NCBI RefSeq assembly: GCF_008180155.1
Contig: NZ_VSZS01000068.1
Span: 310,001 to 374,000 of the forward strand
Length of the DNA stretch: 64,000 nt
Reading direction: 5' to 3'
Source: Neoaquamicrobium microcysteis
GTDB lineage: Bacteria > Pseudomonadota > Alphaproteobacteria > Rhizobiales > Rhizobiaceae
Position 1 is the stretch's first letter. Every line of letters begins with the position of its first letter. A model generated the notes under the pieces. It saw only the letters and a list, made by a program, of their open reading frames with translations. It made no database searches and was not told where the DNA came from. Below are positions 36,075 through 45,315 of the stretch, in pieces. Position numbers and translations under genes: made by a program.

Positions 36075-36928
36075 CCGTGGTCCTTTCCGACTGTCGGCAG
36101 CGCGTGTCTGCGTATCTCGTAGAGCGCGACGCCGGTGGCGACCGCCAGATTGAGCGAATCCGCCCGTCCCGCCTGCGGAATGCGGATCAGCTGGTCGCAG
36201 GCGTGGGCCAGTTCGTCCGGCAGGCCCTGCTGCTCGTTGCCCATAAGAAGCACGACCGGCCCGCGGGCGTAATCGACCGTGCGATAATCCACCGAACCTT
36301 TCAGATGCGTGCCGACTACCGTCGCCTTGGCGGCCGCCCGCCACGCGATGAATGCCTCCGCGCTGGCCCTGGCCACCGGCACTGCGAATACCGACCCCAT
36401 CGTGGCGCGCACGGTCTCGACGGAGAACGGGTCCGTCGTGTCGCCGACGAGGATGAGGCCATTGGCGCCGACTGCGTCGACGGTGCGGATGACCGTGCCG
36501 AGGTTGCCGGGATCGCGCACCCGGTCTAGCGCAACCCAGACATCGCTGTCCGTCGGCCTGATATCCTTCAGTGCGGTCCAGCGCTGCTCGAACACGCCCA
36601 GCACCATCTGCGGGTTGTCGCGCCGGGTGATCGCGCCAAGCACCTTTTCGCTGGCTTCCAGCACGAGGCCACCGGATGCAACCGTGCGCGCAGCGATCTT
36701 TTCGACCGTCGCATTGCCCCGCTGCGCCTTGGCGAAGACGAGCGTTTTGATGGTCCAGCCGAGGTCGATCGCGTCGATGACGAGCTTCAGCCCCTCGGCC
36801 ATGAATGCGTTCTGCTGGTCGCGGAACTTCTTCATCGCCAGCGAACGGATGTCCTTGACGATGGGGTTGGAGAGGCTCGTGACCTCCTTCACCTGCCCGA
36901 CGCGGCGCGTCTCTCCTCCTCCGCTCAT
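36071..36928 (-). CDS. TrmH family (SpoU) RNA 2'-O-methyltransferase
   Basis: 285-aa SPOUT methyltransferase that probably methylates a ribose in rRNA or tRNA. N-terminal substrate-binding domain ([32 protein letters not shown], typical of 23S rRNA G2251-like methylases), then the knotted SAM domain: [36 protein letters not shown] and [24 protein letters not shown]. The exact target is not assigned. A GTG four codons earlier is in frame, but ATG 36928 overlaps the TGA of the upstream methyltransferase as ATGA. Middle gene of a coupled rlmI-like/trmH/lspA unit. Confidence 0.94.
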   Translation of the reverse strand: MSGGGETRRVGQVKEVTSLSNPIVKDIRSLAMKKFRDQQNAFMAEGLKLVIDAIDLGWTIKTLVFAKAQRGNATVEKIAARTVASGGLVLEASEKVLGAITRRDNPQMVLGVFEQRWTALKDIRPTDSDVWVALDRVRDPGNLGTVIRTVDAVGANGLILVGDTTDPFSVETVRATMGSVFAVPVARASAEAFIAWRAAAKATVVGTHLKGSVDYRTVDYARGPVVLLMGNEQQGLPDELAHACDQLIRIPQAGRADSLNLAVATGVALYEIRRHALPTVGKDHG

Positions 36929-37962
36929 GCCGCCACCCACCGCGAAAACAGCGATGTCGACAGCGCGCGGCCGGCCGACTTCTCGCGGATCACCAGTTCG
37001 CCCGATTCGACGCGCCCGCCCATGCCCGCAAAGATGTCCCGCATCAGCGCGTGGATGGCGAAGAACGACGCGCGGATCGAATAGGCCGTCAGGACCACCG
37101 CCAGCGGCTTCGGCGTCAGGATTTCCCGGCAGATGTCCGCCATCGTCGGCAGATCGTCGAAGAGCTGCCAGACCTCGCCCTTGGGGCCGCGTCCATAGGC
37201 GGGCGGGTCGAACAGGATGATGTCATAGCGGCTGCCGCGGCGCTCCTCGCGCTCGACGAACTTCATCGCGTCCTCGCAAATCCAGCGGATCGGCTTGTCT
37301 GCGAGCCGTGCAAGCTGCTGGTTCTCACGCGCCCAGCCGATCGCCTTCTTCGAGGCGTCCACATGCGTCACCTCCGCGCCGGCGCGCGCCGCAACCAGCG
37401 AGGCGAGCCCGGTATAGCCGAACAGGTTCAGCACCTTGACCGGCCGCTTCGCATCGCGGATCAAGCTTTCCATATGGCTCCAATGCGAGCCCTGCTCGGG
37501 AAACACGCCGACATGGCGAAACGAGGTGAAACGGCCGAGATAGTCGATGCCGTCATGCTTCATTGGCCATGTTTCGCCCAGCGGCGTGTTGGGAAACCGC
37601 CAGCGGCCCATACCTTCCTCGTCGGTGTCACCGGTAAACACCGCATCCGCCTTGTGCCATTCGCGGTCGGGCAGCGCCGGCTGCCAGATCGCCTGCCCCT
37701 CGGGCCTCTCGATGCGATAGGGCCCGTACTGTTCCAGCTTCCTGCCATTGCCAGAATCGAGCAGCGCGTAGTCGGCGTTCGGCTCGACTTCGAGGATCAG
37801 CGGCACCGTCTCGGCTGGGAGCGCGCCCTGCCTGCGCGTCATCACACGCTTCGCAGGCGCGGGCGCAGGCTCGCGCTGCGGACGCGGTTTTTGCTCATGG
37901 CGTTTGTTGCGCGTGGCTTTCAAGCTCTCGCTCCGGCGGAAAACTGCCCGCGCTTCTGCCAT
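36925..37962 (-). CDS. Class I SAM-dependent rRNA methyltransferase (RlmI/RlmK-like)
   Basis: About 345 aa. The Rossmann methyltransferase core carries [44 protein letters not shown] (SAM binding) and [18 protein letters not shown], whose DPPAY is the m5C/m2G-type catalytic motif. Upstream lies a beta-rich region ([30 protein letters not shown]) characteristic of the YccW/RlmI-like group rather than a true PUA. The basic Pro/Ala-rich N-terminus (about residues 12-40) is probably disordered. ATG 37962 is chosen; no clear ribosome-binding site, and ATG 37842 is an alternative. Target nucleotide unknown. Confidence 0.88.
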   Translation of the reverse strand: MAEARAVFRRSESLKATRNKRHEQKPRPQREPAPAPAKRVMTRRQGALPAETVPLILEVEPNADYALLDSGNGRKLEQYGPYRIERPEGQAIWQPALPDREWHKADAVFTGDTDEEGMGRWRFPNTPLGETWPMKHDGIDYLGRFTSFRHVGVFPEQGSHWSHMESLIRDAKRPVKVLNLFGYTGLASLVAARAGAEVTHVDASKKAIGWARENQQLARLADKPIRWICEDAMKFVEREERRGSRYDIILFDPPAYGRGPKGEVWQLFDDLPTMADICREILTPKPLAVVLTAYSIRASFFAIHALMRDIFAGMGGRVESGELVIREKSAGRALSTSLFSRWVAA

Positions 37963-38101
37963 AGCGGCCGCCGGCCCGCAACAAGGTGCGGCTTGCCGCA
38001 TCGTTGCGCCGCATTGGAGGTAACAGCAACCAGCGGCGATGCATCCTCACGAGCAAGGTGGATTGCGGCTCGCGCGGAGGCACAGGCCGTGCGCCACGGG
38101 C

Positions 38102-38428
38102 TCAGACACCGGAACGCGGCAGGGCGGCGTGGGCCGTGGTGGCTTCATCGGGCTTGCGCGCGGCAACCGCCAGGTCGGCCTCGCGCTGGCGGGCCAGCTT
38201 GCGGTAGCGCGCTTGCTTGAACCAAGTCGCCAGGCTACCGACCACGAGCCCCAGCGCCAGCGCGGCAAACAGATAGATGAACAGCGGCAGCGAAACCGTC
38301 AGCCCCGGATTGCCGGGGTTGAACGGATCGATCGTGAAGGCCACAGGCGCGCGATTGGCGACGGCAAGCGCCACCAGCACGATGGCGAGCGGGATGAAGA
38401 CCACGATGGTCATGAAGCGGTTCAGCAT
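38102..38428 (-). CDS. LapA domain (DUF1049) membrane protein
   Basis: 108-aa protein with two membrane spans (FMTIVVFIPLAIVLVALAVAN and LPLFIYLFAALALGLVVGSLATWF) separated by the short NRAPVAFTIDPFNP periplasmic loop, then a basic cytosolic tail (RYRKLARQREADL). This is the lipopolysaccharide-assembly-protein-A domain layout; in E. coli LapA/LapB tune LPS synthesis through LpxC. Here it lies 30 bp after ihfB on the same strand, as in many alphaproteobacteria. Confidence 0.88.
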   Translation of the reverse strand: MLNRFMTIVVFIPLAIVLVALAVANRAPVAFTIDPFNPGNPGLTVSLPLFIYLFAALALGLVVGSLATWFKQARYRKLARQREADLAVAARKPDEATTAHAALPRSGV

Positions 38429-38458
38429 GTCATGCTCCAGCCGCGCGAACGCGGCCTT

Positions 38459-38743
38459 CTACTTGTCGTCGTTGAGGCGCTCTCGCAGTTCCTTGCCCGT
38501 CTTGAAGAAGGGAACCCACTTCTCCTCGACCTCGACGGATTCGCCGGTGCGCGGGTTGCGGCCGACGCGTGCGGGACGATTCTTGACAGAGAACGCACCG
38601 AAGCCGCGCAACTCGACGCGGTTGCCAGAGGCGAGCGCGTCGGTGATCTCCTCGAAGATCGCGTTCACGATATTCTCCACATCGCGCAGAAACAGATGCG
38701 GATTTCGATTGGCGATCGTCTGCACGAGTTCGGACTTTATCAT
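38459..38743 (-). CDS. ihfB: Integration host factor subunit beta
   Basis: 94-aa DNA-bending protein of the HU/IHF family; forms a heterodimer with IhfA, bending specific sites by up to 180 degrees. Begins [23 protein letters not shown] and contains the DNA-clamp signature [22 protein letters not shown], with the intercalating Pro in RNPRTG. Relevant partner for sigma-54 promoters, whose factor RpoN is coded nearby. Start fixed by the family N-terminus. Lies between sppA (upstream, 62 bp) and lapA. Confidence 0.97.
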   Translation of the reverse strand: MIKSELVQTIANRNPHLFLRDVENIVNAIFEEITDALASGNRVELRGFGAFSVKNRPARVGRNPRTGESVEVEEKWVPFFKTGKELRERLNDDK

Positions 38744-38805
38744 CGAAGAAGCTCCCCGCTGAAAGCGCTGTTTATCGTTTATGCAAGTGTTTTTGCTTGG
38801 TTTTT

Positions 38806-39780
38806 TCAGTCGCCGATGGCGCCAGGGTCAGGTTGCCAGACCGATAGCAGCCCGTCAAGGAACAAGCGGTCGGCACCCAGCTTGCGGGCAAGGTCGCTCC
38901 CGACGCTGTCGAAGCCCAACAGGCGCGCCGTGGCTTCGGCAGCCGACCATGGCGAAAACAGCCCGCCGCTTTCGGTCGACTTCCATTCGACGACCGACAA
39001 TTCCGCGTCCACACCCTTTGTCGCCAGCCAGTCGATCGCTTCCTGCTCGCCACCCAGCCCGTCCACGAGCTTGCGCTGGAGCGCCTGCCTTCCGGTGAAG
39101 ATCGAGCCGTCCGCGACAGCCAGCACTTCGGCGCGGCTGAGCGGGCGGCGCTCCTCCACCAGGCCGACGAACCAGTCGTAGCTGTCCATCACCAGCGCGC
39201 GCAGCATGGCACGTTCTTCTTCCGTCGTGGGCGTGAACGGCGACGGCTCCGCCTTGAGCGGCGACGACTTTACGCCCTCCACCTTCACGCCGATGTTTTC
39301 CATAAGCTGGCTGACGTCTGGAAACTGCACCAGCACGCCGATGGAGCCGACGATGGACGACTGGCGCGCCACGATGTGGTCGCTGGCGCTGGCGATCATG
39401 TAGCCGGCGGATGCGGCCAGCGTGCCCACCTGTGCCACCACCGGCTTTTCGGCGGCCAGCTTGCGTACCGCCTCGTAGATGGCCTCGCCACCGGCCGTCG
39501 TGCCGCCGGGCGAGTTGATCGAAAGGATGACGCCCTGCACCCGGTCGGCCTCGCCTATGCGCTCCAGCCGTCTCAGCAGTTCGTCGTCCTCGGTGATCGT
39601 TCCCTCGATCTTGACCTTGGCGATATGGTTGATGCTCGCCCCACCCACCCTGTCGCGCATCGACCAGGAGGCAACGGCCGCCACGGCAAGCGCGACGAAC
39701 AGGAAGGCGGCGACCCGCCAGAATGTCAGCTTGCGGCGCAGCCGCCTGCGGTCGATGATGTCGTCTGCACGGTCTGCCAT
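38806..39780 (-). CDS. sppA: Signal peptide peptidase SppA (S49 family)
   Basis: 324-aa single-pass inner-membrane serine protease that degrades cleaved signal peptides. Span [19 protein letters not shown] at residues 21-39 after a charged cytosolic end, then the S49 core: [45 protein letters not shown] (nucleophile Ser in ASAGY) and [14 protein letters not shown], with the general-base Lys in [11 protein letters not shown] (about 180). This is the short, single-domain form. Heads the leftward sppA-ihfB-lapA run and is divergent from lptC. Confidence 0.96.
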   Translation of the reverse strand: MADRADDIIDRRRLRRKLTFWRVAAFLFVALAVAAVASWSMRDRVGGASINHIAKVKIEGTITEDDELLRRLERIGEADRVQGVILSINSPGGTTAGGEAIYEAVRKLAAEKPVVAQVGTLAASAGYMIASASDHIVARQSSIVGSIGVLVQFPDVSQLMENIGVKVEGVKSSPLKAEPSPFTPTTEEERAMLRALVMDSYDWFVGLVEERRPLSRAEVLAVADGSIFTGRQALQRKLVDGLGGEQEAIDWLATKGVDAELSVVEWKSTESGGLFSPWSAAEATARLLGFDSVGSDLARKLGADRLFLDGLLSVWQPDPGAIGD

Positions 39781-40088
39781 GACGCGCCTCTCTGCGTGTG
39801 CCTGTCCGCCCTCACGCAGCCTTGTAGTGTAAGTGGTGGGTCGGTTGGAAGAGGCAGCTTGACGCGTCGGCTACATGCCCCTTGGTCAATCCAGCTGGAG
39901 CGCCTATATTATGGCATAGGCGAGTTTATCCAAAAATTACCATATTGGAGTGTAACTCGCGGATGATCATTCGCCTTGCCCTTGCGGTCCCGTCGTGAGA
40001 GGCGGCGGAGCAAAAACGCAGAGCGACGGACAGACGCCTTACCGGCGTCGCGATACCGGCGACATTTCGGACCTCGAAACGACAGGGG
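39781..40088. other. Divergent gap sppA/lptC, no gene; promoter elements inside
   Basis: 308 bp with no supported gene. It is AT-rich between about 39900 and 39960, unlike the surrounding sequence, and contains the lptC promoter candidate. In many rhizobia the RNase D gene (rnd) precedes lptC; it is absent here. A near-tandem ACCGGCG word occurs twice around 40042-40064. Confidence 0.5.
39882..39922 (+). promoter_or_regulatory. Candidate promoter of the lpt operon overlapping an inverted repeat
   Basis: TTGGTC (39882-39887), 17-bp spacer, TATATT (39905-39910) on the plus strand. A perfect inverted repeat CGCCTAT (39901-39907) / ATAGGCG (39916-39922) with an 8-nt spacer covers the -10 box. 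The repeat could be an operator for the lptC-lptA-lptB operon or for the divergent sppA gene. The 5' UTR to lptC would be about 170 nt. Confidence 0.5.
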
Positions 40089-40811
40089 ATGACCATTTCT
40101 GCAGCGTACAAGCCCTTGGGCAACGCGCAAACGGCGGCCACGCCCCTCGCGCAGGAAACCCGCGTCGAAGACGCTTTCAGGCGAGCGCGCCGTCACTCCG
40201 GTCGCGTGCGGCTGCTCAAGTTCGTCCTGCCGGTGGCAGCGATGCTCATGGTCGTCGTGTTCGTCGGCAAATCGTGGCTGGCGAATCCCGGCGGCGGCGT
40301 CTCGGTCAATCTGGGTGAGACCGCCATCGAGGGCGGGCGCCTCGTCATGTCCGATCCCAAGCTCGACGGCTTCACGCGCGACAACCGCGCCTATTCCATG
40401 ACGGCCCAGCGGGCGATCCAGGACATCGGCAACGCCAGCAAGATCGATCTTGAAGGCATCGACGCAAAGCTGCCATTCGACGCCAAGAACTGGATCACTG
40501 TCGCGGCCAAGAGCGGCGTGCTCGACCGTGACGCCAACACGCTGGGTCTCGACAGCGACATCACCTTCGAGACGGACACCGGCATACGCGCCCTGCTGCG
40601 GTCCGCGGTGGTCGATATCGGCGCAGGCAATCTGGACACCGAGGAACCGGTCGACATAACCCTTGACGGCGCGCGCATCGAAGCCGATTCCATGCGCGTC
40701 AGGGACAAGGGTGCGGTGATGATCTTCGAAAACCGCGTCCGTATGGAAATCGACGCGAAGCGCCTGCAGACCGCCGCGCATGCCAGGGGGGAAGAGACGA
40801 ATGAGAATTGA
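40089..40811 (+). CDS. lptC: LPS export periplasmic-bridge membrane protein LptC
   Basis: 240-aa bitopic protein that receives lipopolysaccharide from the LptB2FG extractor and passes it to LptA. A single span (LLKFVLPVAAMLMVVVFVG, about residues 42-60) follows a 40-residue cytosolic segment; the rest is a periplasmic beta-jellyroll with the LptC pattern FVGKSWLANPG, RAYSMTAQRAIQD and LEGIDAKL. A repeated amphipathic beta pattern continues to DGARIEADSMRVRDKGAVMIFENRVRMEI. Its 3' end overlaps lptA by 11 bp. First gene of the lptC-lptA-lptB-rpoN operon. Confidence 0.92.
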   Translation: MTISAAYKPLGNAQTAATPLAQETRVEDAFRRARRHSGRVRLLKFVLPVAAMLMVVVFVGKSWLANPGGGVSVNLGETAIEGGRLVMSDPKLDGFTRDNRAYSMTAQRAIQDIGNASKIDLEGIDAKLPFDAKNWITVAAKSGVLDRDANTLGLDSDITFETDTGIRALLRSAVVDIGAGNLDTEEPVDITLDGARIEADSMRVRDKGAVMIFENRVRMEIDAKRLQTAAHARGEETNEN

Positions 40812-41349
40812 TGGCCGCGCCGCGATTGCGGCATTGCTGCTCGTGGCGTCTCCATCCTTCGTATTCGCGCAGGAAGCAGGCCGTCTTACCGGCCTCAAGC
40901 TCGACGGCGACAAGCCGATCCAGATCGAGAGCGACCATCTCGAGGTGCGTGAAAATGACGGCATCGCCATCTTCACCGGCAACGTGTCCGTCGTGCAGGG
41001 TCCGACCCTGCTGCGCTCGGGCAAGATGACCGTGCACTACAATACCGAGGGCGGCTCCGCGACCACCGGTTCCGCCGACATCGACCGTCTCGAAGTCGAA
41101 GGCAAGGTCTACGTCAAGTCGGAGACCCAGGTTGCCACCGGCGACAGCGGCAGCTTCGACATGCGCAGCGAGGTGCTGGTCCTTTCCGGCAGGGAAGTGG
41201 TGCTGACCGAGGGCGACAACGTTGTCGTTGGCTGCAAGCTCACCGTCCAGATGTCGACCGGACTGGCGACGCTCGACGGCTGTGCGGGCCAGCAGGGCAG
41301 CAGCGGGCGTGTGAAGATGTTGCTCAAGCCCGGCTCGCAGGATCGCTAG
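40801..41349 (+). CDS. lptA: LPS periplasmic transport protein LptA
   Basis: 182-aa periplasmic OstA/LptA-fold protein that polymerises into the beta-jellyroll bridge carrying LPS to LptD. Signal peptide [24 protein letters not shown] with cleavage after FAQ or VFA. The OstA core is visible: [42 protein letters not shown] and [29 protein letters not shown]. The ATG at 40801 overlaps the lptC stop by 11 bp; an earlier alternative start exists but would spoil the signal peptide. Confidence 0.94.
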   Translation: MRIDGRAAIAALLLVASPSFVFAQEAGRLTGLKLDGDKPIQIESDHLEVRENDGIAIFTGNVSVVQGPTLLRSGKMTVHYNTEGGSATTGSADIDRLEVEGKVYVKSETQVATGDSGSFDMRSEVLVLSGREVVLTEGDNVVVGCKLTVQMSTGLATLDGCAGQQGSSGRVKMLLKPGSQDR

Positions 41350-42167
41350 TGGCGAAATCGCCTGCCTTTCTAAAGCGCCTGACAGACCGTCTCGCCCCCC
41401 GGACCGCGACGGCAGCACCCGTGCGCGCCGACCGCCAGCGCTTCAAGGGCACGATGATCGCGCGCGGCCTGACCAAGAGCTACAAGGGCCGGCAGGTCGT
41501 CAGCGGCGTGTCGTTCGGCGTGCGCGCCGGCGAGGCCGTCGGCCTTCTCGGTCCCAACGGCGCCGGCAAGACCACCTGCTTCTACATGGTCACCGGGTTG
41601 GTGCCGGTGGATCACGGCACGATCGAGATCGACGGCTACGACGTCACATCCATGCCGATGTATCGCCGGGCGCGCCTCGGCATAGGCTATCTGCCGCAGG
41701 AAGCCTCGATCTTCCGCGGGCTGTCTGTCGAAAACAACATCCGCGCCATTCTCGAGGTGACGGAGAAGAGCCGCAAGGCGCGCGAACACCGGCTGGACGA
41801 ACTGCTGGAGGAGTTCCACATCTCGCACCTGCGCAAGGCGCCCTCCATCGCCCTGTCGGGCGGCGAGCGGCGCAGGCTGGAGATCGCGCGGGCACTGGCG
41901 TCCAATCCCAATTTCATGCTGCTGGACGAGCCCTTCGCCGGCGTCGATCCCATCGCGGTTTCCGACATCCAGCAGCTTGTGCGCCACCTGACAAAGCGTG
42001 GCATCGGCGTGCTGATCACCGATCACAATGTGCGCGAGACCCTGGGTCTGGTAGAGCGCGCCTACATCATCCACGCCGGGCAGGTGCTGACGCACGGCCT
42101 GCCGTCCGAAATCGTTGAAAACCCGGACGTCCGCCGCCTCTATCTCGGCGAGCAGTTTACGCTTTAG
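41349..42167 (+). CDS. lptB: LPS export ABC transporter ATP-binding protein LptB
   Basis: 272-aa ATPase powering LPS extraction with LptF/LptG. Walker [21 protein letters not shown]-loop [10 protein letters not shown], signature [15 protein letters not shown], Walker [16 protein letters not shown] and switch His in [11 protein letters not shown], matching LptB (including the family-specific [15 protein letters not shown]). About 35 residues precede the ABC fold, an extension common in rhizobial LptB. The GTG start shares one base with the lptA TAG (TAGTG). LptF/LptG are encoded elsewhere. Confidence 0.97.
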   Translation: MAKSPAFLKRLTDRLAPRTATAAPVRADRQRFKGTMIARGLTKSYKGRQVVSGVSFGVRAGEAVGLLGPNGAGKTTCFYMVTGLVPVDHGTIEIDGYDVTSMPMYRRARLGIGYLPQEASIFRGLSVENNIRAILEVTEKSRKAREHRLDELLEEFHISHLRKAPSIALSGGERRRLEIARALASNPNFMLLDEPFAGVDPIAVSDIQQLVRHLTKRGIGVLITDHNVRETLGLVERAYIIHAGQVLTHGLPSEIVENPDVRRLYLGEQFTL

Positions 42168-42359
42168 ATACCTTGCACGCGGATTTCAGGCCTGCCGGGC
42201 GTCTTCGGCGAGCATTCTGGACCCGTCCTTGCCTGCGGTAAGTGAATTTCAACCCCGATACGCTTGACATGCAAACACCGGGCCAGTTTCATTCGGCCGC
42301 AAGTCAGCGGGCGTCCTGGTCTCGTTGCGGGTTGAAAGCGTGGGTGGGTAGAGTTCGCA

Positions 42360-43883
42360 ATGGCACTCAGCGCCAAATTGCAGTTGCGCCAGTCGCAGTC
42401 GCTGGTGATGACGCCCCAGCTCATGCAGTCCATCCGGCTGCTGCAGCTTACCCATGTCGAGCTTGAGCGCTTCATCGAGGAAGAGATCGAGAAGAACCCG
42501 CTGCTGGAGCGCACTGACGGCCAGGGCGACGAACCGCTTCCCGAGCCCGACCGCGAAACCGGTCCGATAGAAGAAGCCACCGGCCTCGACCGCATGTTCG
42601 AAGCCGCCGACGCCAGCGCGCAAACGATGTCGGAGCGGCTGGATACCTCCATGGAGAACGTCTTTCCCGACGATCCGGGGCCGGCGGAGAACCTCTCTCC
42701 CGATCTCGCGGCGCAATGGAAGTCCGCGCTTTCGGGAAGTGGCGGCAGCGGCGAAGGTTTCGACATCGAGGACATGGCTGCCGGCAGCCTCACCCTTCGC
42801 GATCATGTCGCAGAGCAGATCGCCTTCGCCTTCCGCGATCCCGCGAAGCAGCTGATCGCCGGCGAACTGGCCGATACGCTGGACGAAGCCGGGTACGCGC
42901 GCGTCGATGTCGCGGAAGTCGCGGAACGCCTTGGCGTGGAGGCCGAAGTGGTATCCGGCGTGCTCGCGTCCTGCCAGACTTTCGATCCACCCGGCCTGTT
43001 CGCTCGCGACCTGGCCGAATGCCTGGCACTCCAGCTCAAGGCGCGGGACCGCTTCGACCCTGCCATGCAGGCCATGGTCGCCAATCTCGAACTGCTGGCG
43101 AGGCGCGATTTCGCCCAGCTTCGCCGGTTGTGCCGCGTCGACGACGATGACCTGCTCGACATGCTGGCCGAGATCCGCGCCCTCGATCCGCGGCCGGGCT
43201 TTGCCTTCACGGGCGGTACGGCCGCCACGGTGGTTCCGGATGTCATGGTCCGGCAGGCGAGCGACGGGAGTTGGGCGGTCGAGCTCAACCCCGACACGCT
43301 ACCACGCGTGCTCGTCAACCAGAGCTATTTCAACACCGTCTCCAAGCACACGGCGAACCAGGGCGAAAAGGATTTCCTCGCCGAATGCCTGCAGACCGCC
43401 AACTGGCTGACGCGCAGCCTCGACCAGCGGGCACGCACGATCCTCAAGGTGGCCAGCGAAATCGTTCGCCAGCAGGATGCCTTCCTGCTTCACGGCATAC
43501 GCCATCTGCGGCCGCTGAACCTGCGCATGGTCGCCGACGCCATCGGCATGCACGAATCGACCGTCAGCCGCGTCACAGCCAACAAGTACATGATGACGCC
43601 GCGCGGCGTGTTCGAGCTGCGCTATTTCTTTTCCGTGGCCATCGCGTCGGCGGAGGGCGGCGATGCGCATTCGTCCGAAGCGGTGCGCGACCGCATCCGC
43701 GAACTCATCGAGGCCGAAAAGCCGCTCGACGTCCTGTCCGACGACGCGATCGTGGATATTCTCAAGCGTGGGGGCGTCGATATAGCGCGGCGAACGGTCG
43801 CAAAATACCGCGAAGGCATGAGCATACCCTCATCCGTGCAGCGCCGCCGTGAAAAGCGGGCCCTTGCGTCGGCGGGCGCCTGA
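42360..43883 (+). CDS. rpoN: RNA polymerase sigma-54 factor
   Basis: 507 aa. N-terminal Gln-rich activator-interacting region (ALSAKLQLRQSQSLVMTPQLMQSIRLLQLTHVEL), an acidic linker (about residues 55-125), the core-binding region and the C-terminal DNA-binding part with the helix-turn-helix ESTVSRVTANKYMMTPRGVFELRYFFS and the RpoN box ARRTVAKYREGM. Directs nitrogen, C4-dicarboxylate and motility promoters with enhancer-binding activators. Located 192 bp after lptB and followed by hpf and ptsN, the classic rpoN neighbourhood. Confidence 0.98.
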   Translation: MALSAKLQLRQSQSLVMTPQLMQSIRLLQLTHVELERFIEEEIEKNPLLERTDGQGDEPLPEPDRETGPIEEATGLDRMFEAADASAQTMSERLDTSMENVFPDDPGPAENLSPDLAAQWKSALSGSGGSGEGFDIEDMAAGSLTLRDHVAEQIAFAFRDPAKQLIAGELADTLDEAGYARVDVAEVAERLGVEAEVVSGVLASCQTFDPPGLFARDLAECLALQLKARDRFDPAMQAMVANLELLARRDFAQLRRLCRVDDDDLLDMLAEIRALDPRPGFAFTGGTAATVVPDVMVRQASDGSWAVELNPDTLPRVLVNQSYFNTVSKHTANQGEKDFLAECLQTANWLTRSLDQRARTILKVASEIVRQQDAFLLHGIRHLRPLNLRMVADAIGMHESTVSRVTANKYMMTPRGVFELRYFFSVAIASAEGGDAHSSEAVRDRIRELIEAEKPLDVLSDDAIVDILKRGGVDIARRTVAKYREGMSIPSSVQRRREKRALASAGA

Positions 43884-43914
43884 GCCGGTCCGGAAGCCGT
43901 TTTTTAGAGCTTCA

Positions 43915-43962
43915 TTGACAATCTTAGACGAAGTGACTAGAAGCCCGCCCGCATAAGGCGGG
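43915..43962 (+). promoter_or_regulatory. Candidate sigma-70 promoter of hpf with a 5'-proximal hairpin
   Basis: TTGACA (43915-43920, consensus), 17 bp, TAGAAG (43938-43943) in the rpoN-hpf gap. Directly after it CCCGCC / GGCGGG (43944-43949, 43957-43962; 7-nt loop) would fold at or next to the 5' end of the mRNA. The predicted 5' UTR is about 170 nt. hpf would thus be expressed independently of rpoN. Confidence 0.5.
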
Positions 43963-44121
43963 TCGCCCGGCGAAAGCATGCGATAGCGCACCGCAGGGAC
44001 ACGGGGTTCTTGAAGGATGAAGCCCGAAACCGGTCCATAAGCCGCCAAAAACCTTGTGTGTACCGACCACAGGTATAAACTCTCAACCGTCGGAAAAAGC
44101 ACAAGAGAAGGTCCGTTTCAT

Positions 44122-44706
44122 ATGAGCCTGCGTATCTCTGGTAAGCACATGGAAATCGGCGACGCTTTCCGTTCGAAGATCGAAGGACGTGTCGGCGAAG
44201 CTATCGTCAAATATTTCGATGGTGGATTTGCCGGGCACGTCACGGTTGAAAAATCGGGATCGCGCTTTACCGCAGATTGCATGGTTCGCCTGGATACGGG
44301 CATGGCGCTCCAGGCCACTGGCCAGGCTCAGGATCCGCAACTCGCTTTCGACGCGGCAGCCGAGCGTATCGAGAAACGTCTTCGGCGCTACAAGCGCCGT
44401 CTCAAGTCGCATGCCCCGGCGATGTCCGTGGACGGCATCGATCTAGACTACCGCGTCATGGCGCCCGTCGCCGAAGAGGATGACGAGGTGCCGGAAGACT
44501 ACGCACCTGCGATCGTCGCTGAATCGACCATGGCGCTGCGCACCATGTCGGTGGCTTCCGCAGTCATCGAACTCGACACCAAGGACAGCCCCGTCTTCAT
44601 CTTCCGCAACGCGGGCAACGAGCACGTCAATGTCGTCTACCGCCGGGCCGACGGGAATATCGGCTGGATAGACACTTCCTCGGCAGCGGCCGCCAGGGCC
44701 TCCTAG
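44122..44706 (+). CDS. hpf: Ribosome hibernation-promoting factor HPF, long form
   Basis: 194 aa, i.e. the long HPF that alone dimerises 70S ribosomes into inactive 100S particles in stationary phase or stress. The N-terminal S30AE domain spans residues 1-105 (MSLRISGKHMEIGDAFRSKIEGRVGEAIVKYF, VRLDTGMALQATGQAQDPQLAFDAAAERIEKRLRRYKRRL), then a charged linker, then the C-terminal dimerisation domain (SPVFIFRNAGNEHVNVVYRRADGNIGWID). ATG 44122 has GAAGG 10 nt upstream and matches the family N-terminus; the frame is open further upstream. rpoN-hpf-ptsN is a conserved block. Confidence 0.96.
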   Translation: MSLRISGKHMEIGDAFRSKIEGRVGEAIVKYFDGGFAGHVTVEKSGSRFTADCMVRLDTGMALQATGQAQDPQLAFDAAAERIEKRLRRYKRRLKSHAPAMSVDGIDLDYRVMAPVAEEDDEVPEDYAPAIVAESTMALRTMSVASAVIELDTKDSPVFIFRNAGNEHVNVVYRRADGNIGWIDTSSAAAARAS

Positions 44707-44781
44707 CCGCAACATCTCGGCCGGACCGCAGGCGGGGGCTTGCGTCGCGGGAAACAGGCAGAGCAAAGGGATAACAAGAAA

Positions 44782-45246
44782 ATGGATCTCAGCGATCTGA
44801 TCGAGGTTTCGGCAGTGATGCCGGCCTTGAAGGCCAATTCCAAGAAGCAGCTCCTGCAACTCCTCGCCGAAAAGGCCGCTGCGGTCACCGGGCTTCCCGA
44901 ACGGGAGGTCTTCGACACGATCCTCCAGCGCGAGCGCCTCGGCTCGACCGGCGTCGGCAACGGCATCGCCATTCCTCACGGCAAGCTGCCGGGCATAGAG
45001 CGGATTACCGGCATCTTCGCGCGGCTCGAAGCCCCTGTCGATTTCGAGGCGCTGGACGACCAGCCGGTCGACCTCGTCTTCCTGCTTTTGGCACCCGAAG
45101 GTGCCGGCGCAGATCATCTCAAGGCGCTGTCGAGGATTGCTCGTGTGCTGCGCGATGGCGATATCGTCGGCAAGATCAGGGGCACGAAAGACGCCGCGGC
45201 GATCCACACCTTCCTGTCTCAGGCGCCCGCGTCTCACGCGGCATAA
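44782..45246 (+). CDS. ptsN: PTS IIA-like nitrogen-regulatory protein PtsN
   Basis: 154-aa EIIA(Ntr) that takes phosphate from the PTSP-NPr chain and regulates potassium and nitrogen functions by protein contacts. The phosphorylated His lies in STGVGNGIAIPHGKLPG (about residue 66), followed by ITGIFARLEAPVDFEALDDQPVDLVFLLLAPEGAGADHLKALSRIARVLRD, both characteristic of the fructose-type IIA family. ATG 44782 (MDLSDLIEVS) is chosen over earlier in-frame codons. Ends the lptC-ptsN cluster. Confidence 0.96.
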   Translation: MDLSDLIEVSAVMPALKANSKKQLLQLLAEKAAAVTGLPEREVFDTILQRERLGSTGVGNGIAIPHGKLPGIERITGIFARLEAPVDFEALDDQPVDLVFLLLAPEGAGADHLKALSRIARVLRDGDIVGKIRGTKDAAAIHTFLSQAPASHAA

Positions 45247-45272
45247 CGCTCACCTTTAAGGAAATACCCCGC

Positions 45273-45294
45273 AAGGCGGCCGCTGGGCCGCCTT
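45273..45294. terminator. Hairpin between convergent ptsN and DUF1150 genes
   Basis: AAGGCGGCC / GGCCGCCTT (45273-45281, 45286-45294), 9-bp perfect stem with a GCTG loop. Downstream T tract is short on both strands (three T on plus). A bidirectional terminator is the likely role because of the convergent layout. Confidence 0.6.
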
Positions 45295-45315
45295 TGCCGT
45301 TCCGGGCCTGCCTCG

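Noticed and set aside
39995-40318. Possible small gene at the start of the lpt operon
   Set aside because: It overlaps lptC in another frame, its translation is Arg-rich without motifs, and LptC has a full N-terminal anchor.
43884-43914. Terminator after rpoN at the T-run 43900-43905
   Set aside because: The preceding GC words (CGG...CCG) give only a 3-4 bp stem, too weak to call.
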